Assembly: GCF_024586915.1 (NCBI RefSeq)
Contig: NZ_JANBVS010000002.1
Location: forward strand, 62,001-126,000
DNA from: Bradyrhizobium sp. SRS-191
GTDB lineage: Bacteria > Pseudomonadota > Alphaproteobacteria > Rhizobiales > Xanthobacteraceae
Direction of reading: 5' to 3'
Length of the DNA: 64,000 nt
Under the pieces are notes generated by a model that searched no databases, was not told where the DNA came from, and saw only the letters and a program-made list of their open reading frames with translations. Positions 61,257 to 64,000 of this stretch are shown piece after piece; the stretch's first letter is position 1; each line of letters starts with the position of its first letter. The position numbers and the translations under genes are program-made.

Positions 61257-61910
61257 TCACGTTACGCAATTGACCCAAAGCACGACGGCTTTGGCGTCGT
61301 CGGACGGATTGGAGAAGCGGTGCGGCCGTCGGCTGGCGAAGCGGAAGCTGTCGCCGGTCTTGAGCGACCAGGTCTCGGCATCGACCGTCAGCATCATCTC
61401 GCCGTCGAGCACCAGGCCCGCTTCCTCGCCGTCATGCGTGTAGAGCTCGTCGCCGGTCGAGCCGCCGGGCTCCAGATGCACCAGGAACAGGTTGAGCTTG
61501 TTGTCGGCGCCGGCCGCGCTCAGCAGCTGCTTCGAGACGCCGGTGCGCCACAGCTTCAGCTCCGGGCGCTGCGCGCCGCGCGTGACCACGGAGTCGGACG
61601 CCGCATCGCCGCCCGGGCTGGAGCCGAACAGCGCGGCAATGCCGACGCCGAGCACATCGGCCAGCGTCGCCAGCACGCGCAGCGATGGTGACGACAGGCC
61701 GCGCTCGATCTGGCTGAGAAAGCCGATCGATAGCGCGGTCTCCGCCGCGACGGTCTCGAGCGACAATTTCCTGTCGCGCCTGAGATCGCGGATGCGCCTG
61801 CCCACCGCAACGTCCATCGCCGGCTCGCCCCCCGGCGCGGCCGACGGCGCCTTGCGTTTCCGGGAAGGCTCGGCTGCGCCCGGTTTGCGCAATCTCCTGC
61901 CACCACTCAC
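61257..61910 (-). CDS. XRE-family regulator with C-terminal cupin
   Basis: A 217-residue regulator. A GTG start at 61910 is preferred because AAGGA lies about nine bases upstream; an internal ATG at 61817 is the alternative. After a basic N-terminus the helix-turn-helix spans about 34-90 (LRRDRKLSLETVAAETALSI, LSQIERGLSSPSLRVLATLA). The cupin_2 domain covers about 120-215 (EPGGSTGDELYTHDGEEAGL, VLDGEMMLTVD, FRFASRRPHRFSNPSD), a small-molecule sensor. It is divergent from the amino-acid ABC operon, which it probably controls, as PuuR/SinR-cupin proteins do for amine or amino-acid genes. Confidence 0.92.
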   Translation of the reverse strand: MSGGRRLRKPGAAEPSRKRKAPSAAPGGEPAMDVAVGRRIRDLRRDRKLSLETVAAETALSIGFLSQIERGLSSPSLRVLATLADVLGVGIAALFGSSPGGDAASDSVVTRGAQRPELKLWRTGVSKQLLSAAGADNKLNLFLVHLEPGGSTGDELYTHDGEEAGLVLDGEMMLTVDAETWSLKTGDSFRFASRRPHRFSNPSDDAKAVVLWVNCVT

Positions 61911-61924
61911 GTCAGTCCGCTTCC

Positions 61925-61991
61925 TTCATGTGCATGAAAACCGCTTGCATGATCAGGCGAAGTATGGCCAAATTTTCATATTGGTGAAAAT
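61925..61991. promoter_or_regulatory. Two related palindromes between XRE-cupin and ABC genes, candidate operators
   Basis: TTCATG-TG-CATGAA (61925-61938) and ATTTTCA-TATTGG-TGAAAAT (61972-61991, 7-6-7) both present TTCA/TGAA half-sites. They lie in the 155-base divergent region, where the XRE-cupin regulator would be expected to bind and control itself and the transporter. The AT-rich content at 61965-61992 is also consistent with promoter elements. Confidence 0.5.
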
Positions 61992-62065
61992 AGGCCGAAA
62001 CGGCGCGGCCCGCAACGGTCGCCGTGCGCGACCGGTGAGACGCACCGGGTCCAAAGGGGGATGCG

Positions 62066-62824
62066 ATGCTGTTGAAGCGTTTGGTTCAGGCCGCCTGTGC
62101 GGCGCTCGTCGTGGCCGCGGTGACGCCAGCCTCTGCGCAGCAGGTGCTCAAGGTTGGCTCGACCCCGACCGGCATTCCCTTCACCTTCCTCGACACCAAG
62201 ACCAACCAGATCCAGGGCGTGATGGTCGATCTCATGACCGAGATCGGCAAGGACGCCGGCTTCAACGTGCAGATCGAGCCGATGCAGTTCTCGGCGCTGA
62301 TCCCCTCTCTCACCTCCAGCAAGATCGACATCATCGCCGCGGCGATGTTCATCACGCCGCCGCGCAAGGAGGTCGTCGATTTCTCCGATCCGATCTACAC
62401 CTATGGCGAGGGCCTGATCGTGCCCAAGGCCGACACCAAGGCCTATGCCTCGCAGGAGGATCTCAAGGGCGAGGTGGTCGGCGCGCAGGTCGGTACCGCC
62501 TTCGTCGATGCGCTGAAGAAGTCCGGCCTGTTCTCGGACGTGAAGGCCTACGACACCATTCCCGACATCCTGCGTGATGTGAACACCGGCCGCCTCAAGG
62601 CCGGCTTCGCCGACTATCCGATCCTCGCCTACAATCTCAAGCAGGGGGCCTTTCCCGATGCGCGGCTCGTCGCCAGCTACAAGCCCGTCACGGTCGGCTC
62701 GGTCGGCATCGCCGTGCGCAAGGGCGAGGCCGAGCTGCTCGGCAAGATCAACGCTTCGCTGGCCAAGCTGAAGGCGAACGGGACGGTAGACAAGATCCTC
62801 GACAAATGGGGCCTGAAGGGCTGA
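62066..62824 (+). CDS. Amino-acid ABC transporter, periplasmic binding protein
   Basis: A 252-residue SBP_bac_3 protein with a signal peptide (MLLKRLVQAACAALVVAAVT, cleaved after ASA). The core motifs are LKVGSTPTGIPFTFLDTKTN, VDLMTEIGKDAGF, IPSLTSSKIDIIAAAMFITP and VGAQVGTAFVDALKK, followed by DILRDVNTGRLKAGFADYPI. It captures a polar amino acid or similar amine in the periplasm and passes it to the permease gene that starts seven bases after its stop codon. The exact ligand cannot be read from the sequence. Confidence 0.93.
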   Translation: MLLKRLVQAACAALVVAAVTPASAQQVLKVGSTPTGIPFTFLDTKTNQIQGVMVDLMTEIGKDAGFNVQIEPMQFSALIPSLTSSKIDIIAAAMFITPPRKEVVDFSDPIYTYGEGLIVPKADTKAYASQEDLKGEVVGAQVGTAFVDALKKSGLFSDVKAYDTIPDILRDVNTGRLKAGFADYPILAYNLKQGAFPDARLVASYKPVTVGSVGIAVRKGEAELLGKINASLAKLKANGTVDKILDKWGLKG

Positions 62825-62831
62825 CCCGACA

Positions 62832-63485
62832 ATGAGCAGGTTCTGGCACGACGCCGTCGAGTTCTTTCCGATCCTGCTCAACGGCGTGGTGCTGACGATC
62901 GTCGTCACCCTGGGATCGCTGCTGCTCTCCACGGTGCTGGGCCTGGTCTGGGCGATGATGCGGGTGTCCGGCATCCGCGTCCTCTCGGGCGTGAGCGCCG
63001 GCCTGATCAATTTGATCCGCGGCATCCCGATCATCGTGCTGCTGTTCTATCTGTACTTCGTGATGCCCGATCTCGGCGTCACTCTGTCAGCGCTGCAGGC
63101 GGCCATCCTCGGCCTCGGCATCGCCTATTCGGCCTATCAGGCCGAGAACTTCCGCGCCGGCATGGAGGCCATCGACAAGGGGCAGATCGAGGCCGCGCAA
63201 TCGATCGGCATGGGCTGGTGGATGACGATGCGCCGCGTGGTGCTGCCGCAGGCGGTGCGCATCGTGCTGCCGCCCTACGGCAACGTCATGATCATGATGC
63301 TGAAGGATTCCTCGCAGGCCTCCACCATCACGGTCGCCGAGCTGGCGCTGCAGGGCAAGCTGATCGCATCCTCGACCTTCAAGAACTCCAGCGTCTTCAC
63401 GCTGGTCGCGCTGATGTATCTCACCATGAGCGTGCCGCTGATCCTGCTGGTCAGGCACTTCGAGAAGCGAGCGGCGCGGAGATGA
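62832..63485 (+). CDS. Amino-acid ABC transporter permease (HisM/GlnP type)
   Basis: A 217-residue inner-membrane subunit with about five helices. The family-typical start reads FFPILLNGVVLTIVVTLGSL, then LINLIRGIPIIVLLFYLYF. The coupling-helix EAA loop is MEAIDKGQIEAAQSIGMGWW, followed by VVLPQAVRIVLPPYGNVM and KDSSQASTITVAELALQG. It forms the channel, probably as a homodimer since only one permease is present. Its stop codon overlaps the ATPase start (ATGA, 63482-63485). Confidence 0.95.
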   Translation: MSRFWHDAVEFFPILLNGVVLTIVVTLGSLLLSTVLGLVWAMMRVSGIRVLSGVSAGLINLIRGIPIIVLLFYLYFVMPDLGVTLSALQAAILGLGIAYSAYQAENFRAGMEAIDKGQIEAAQSIGMGWWMTMRRVVLPQAVRIVLPPYGNVMIMMLKDSSQASTITVAELALQGKLIASSTFKNSSVFTLVALMYLTMSVPLILLVRHFEKRAARR

Positions 63486-64000
63486 TCGAGCTCGTCGACG
63501 TCCACAAGAGTTTTGGCAAGGTCGAGGTGCTGAAGGGCATCACGGCCTCGGTCGAGAAGGGCGAGGTGGTCTGCATCATCGGCCCGTCAGGCTCCGGCAA
63601 GTCGACCATCCTCCGCTGCATCAACGGGCTGGAAAACTACGATCGCGGCACGATCAGCGTCGAGGGGCTGCGCGTGGACCGCGCTGCGCCGTCGATCGTG
63701 GCGATCCGCACCCAGGTCTCCATGGTGTTCCAGCGCTTCAACCTGTTCCCGCATCGCACCGCGCTCGACAATGTCATCGAAGGGCCGCTGTACGTGAAGA
63801 AGGAGCCGCGCGCGGCGACGCTGGAGCGCGGCCGGGCGCTGCTCGCCCAGGTCGGGCTGGCCGACAAGGCCGACATGCATCCGCCGCAGCTCTCCGGCGG
63901 TCAGCAGCAGCGTGTCGCGATCGCCCGCGCGCTGGCGATGCAGCCCAAGGCGATCCTGTTCGACGAGCCGACCTCGGCGCTCGACCCGGAGCTGGTCGGC
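63482..64000 (+). CDS. Amino-acid ABC transporter ATPase, 5' part
   Basis: The frame runs off the right edge after 173 residues. Present are MIELVDVHKSFGKVEVLKGI, Walker A GPSGSGKST, Q-loop VFQRFNLFPHRT, signature LSGGQQQRVAIARAL and Walker B AILFDEPTSALDPELVG. It belongs to the polar amino-acid family (GlnQ/HisP). The D-loop is complete, but the switch His and C-terminus lie outside. It completes the binding protein-permease-ATPase operon. Confidence 0.95.
   Translation, partial: MIELVDVHKSFGKVEVLKGITASVEKGEVVCIIGPSGSGKSTILRCINGLENYDRGTISVEGLRVDRAAPSIVAIRTQVSMVFQRFNLFPHRTALDNVIEGPLYVKKEPRAATLERGRALLAQVGLADKADMHPPQLSGGQQQRVAIARALAMQPKAILFDEPTSALDPELVG

Noticed and set aside
1-64000. tRNA, rRNA, prophage or intact insertion sequence
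   Set aside because: I looked for tRNA cloverleaf arms, transposase motifs and phage structural genes on both strands and found none I could support; a tRNAscan or profile search would settle it.

Overview
The window looks like chromosome of a Bradyrhizobium-type alphaproteobacterium (Nitrobacteraceae). The basis is high GC with strong third-position GC bias, Porin_2-type and OprB-type porins, the ccmIEFH (cycHJKL) cytochrome c operon, degP followed by a two-component system and glnE, a Ku gene, and dispersed palindromic repeats of the kind that litter Bradyrhizobium/Rhodopseudomonas intergenic regions. I called 52 protein genes, two of them cut by the window edges. I saw no rRNA, tRNA, CRISPR array, intact insertion sequence or prophage.

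Layout. 1-9,100: end of a peptidoglycan-binding protein, DUF1491 and DUF2336 proteins, a small Arg-tailed protein with a lipoprotein, a succinate:acetate-type CoA-transferase, a CYTH phosphatase, and a DUF1214/DUF1254 pair beside PBP1A. 9,100-15,500: a YcgN Cys-cluster protein, a 14-TM drug exporter, then an operon of a BON/OmpA protein and an unusual membrane protein with 14 Ala-rich repeats and two helix-hairpin-helix domains. 15,700-19,000: a beta-CASP/RMMBL metallo-nuclease-like protein and an AMP-phosphorylase-like enzyme. 19,350-24,500: an Flp pilin, a porin, a LysR regulator, Ku, and a 50-residue membrane peptide. 24,676-33,019: a PhoP/PhoQ-like system, two unknown proteins and ccmI-E-F-H. 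33,400-40,500: two chemoreceptors, then a repeat-rich stretch holding a lower-GC AAA+ ATPase with an Orc1/Cdc6-like layout. 40,542-48,159: degP, response regulator, histidine kinase and glnE, with an unrelated gene wedged between regulator and kinase. 48,160-64,000: OprB porin, class III cyclase, a macro-domain-like protein, a DUF3303 pair, an orphan amino-acid binding protein, ilvD, copCD, a ClpP-like membrane-anchored protein, and an XRE-cupin regulator divergent from an amino-acid ABC transporter.

How the genes work together. Much of the window serves the envelope: PBP1A, OmpA/BON, porins, DegP, PhoPQ-like sensing, chemoreceptors, cytochrome c assembly and CopCD. The least explained items are the RMMBL nuclease plus AMP-phosphorylase pair (possible RNA/NMP salvage), the AAA+/winged-helix ATPase among repeats, the OmpA plus repeat/HhH pair, the ClpP-like protein with an apparently intact Ser-His-Asp triad, and a dispersed ~260-bp element present in two inverted copies whose stem shows compensatory changes. 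Family assignments come from reading motifs; no database search was run.
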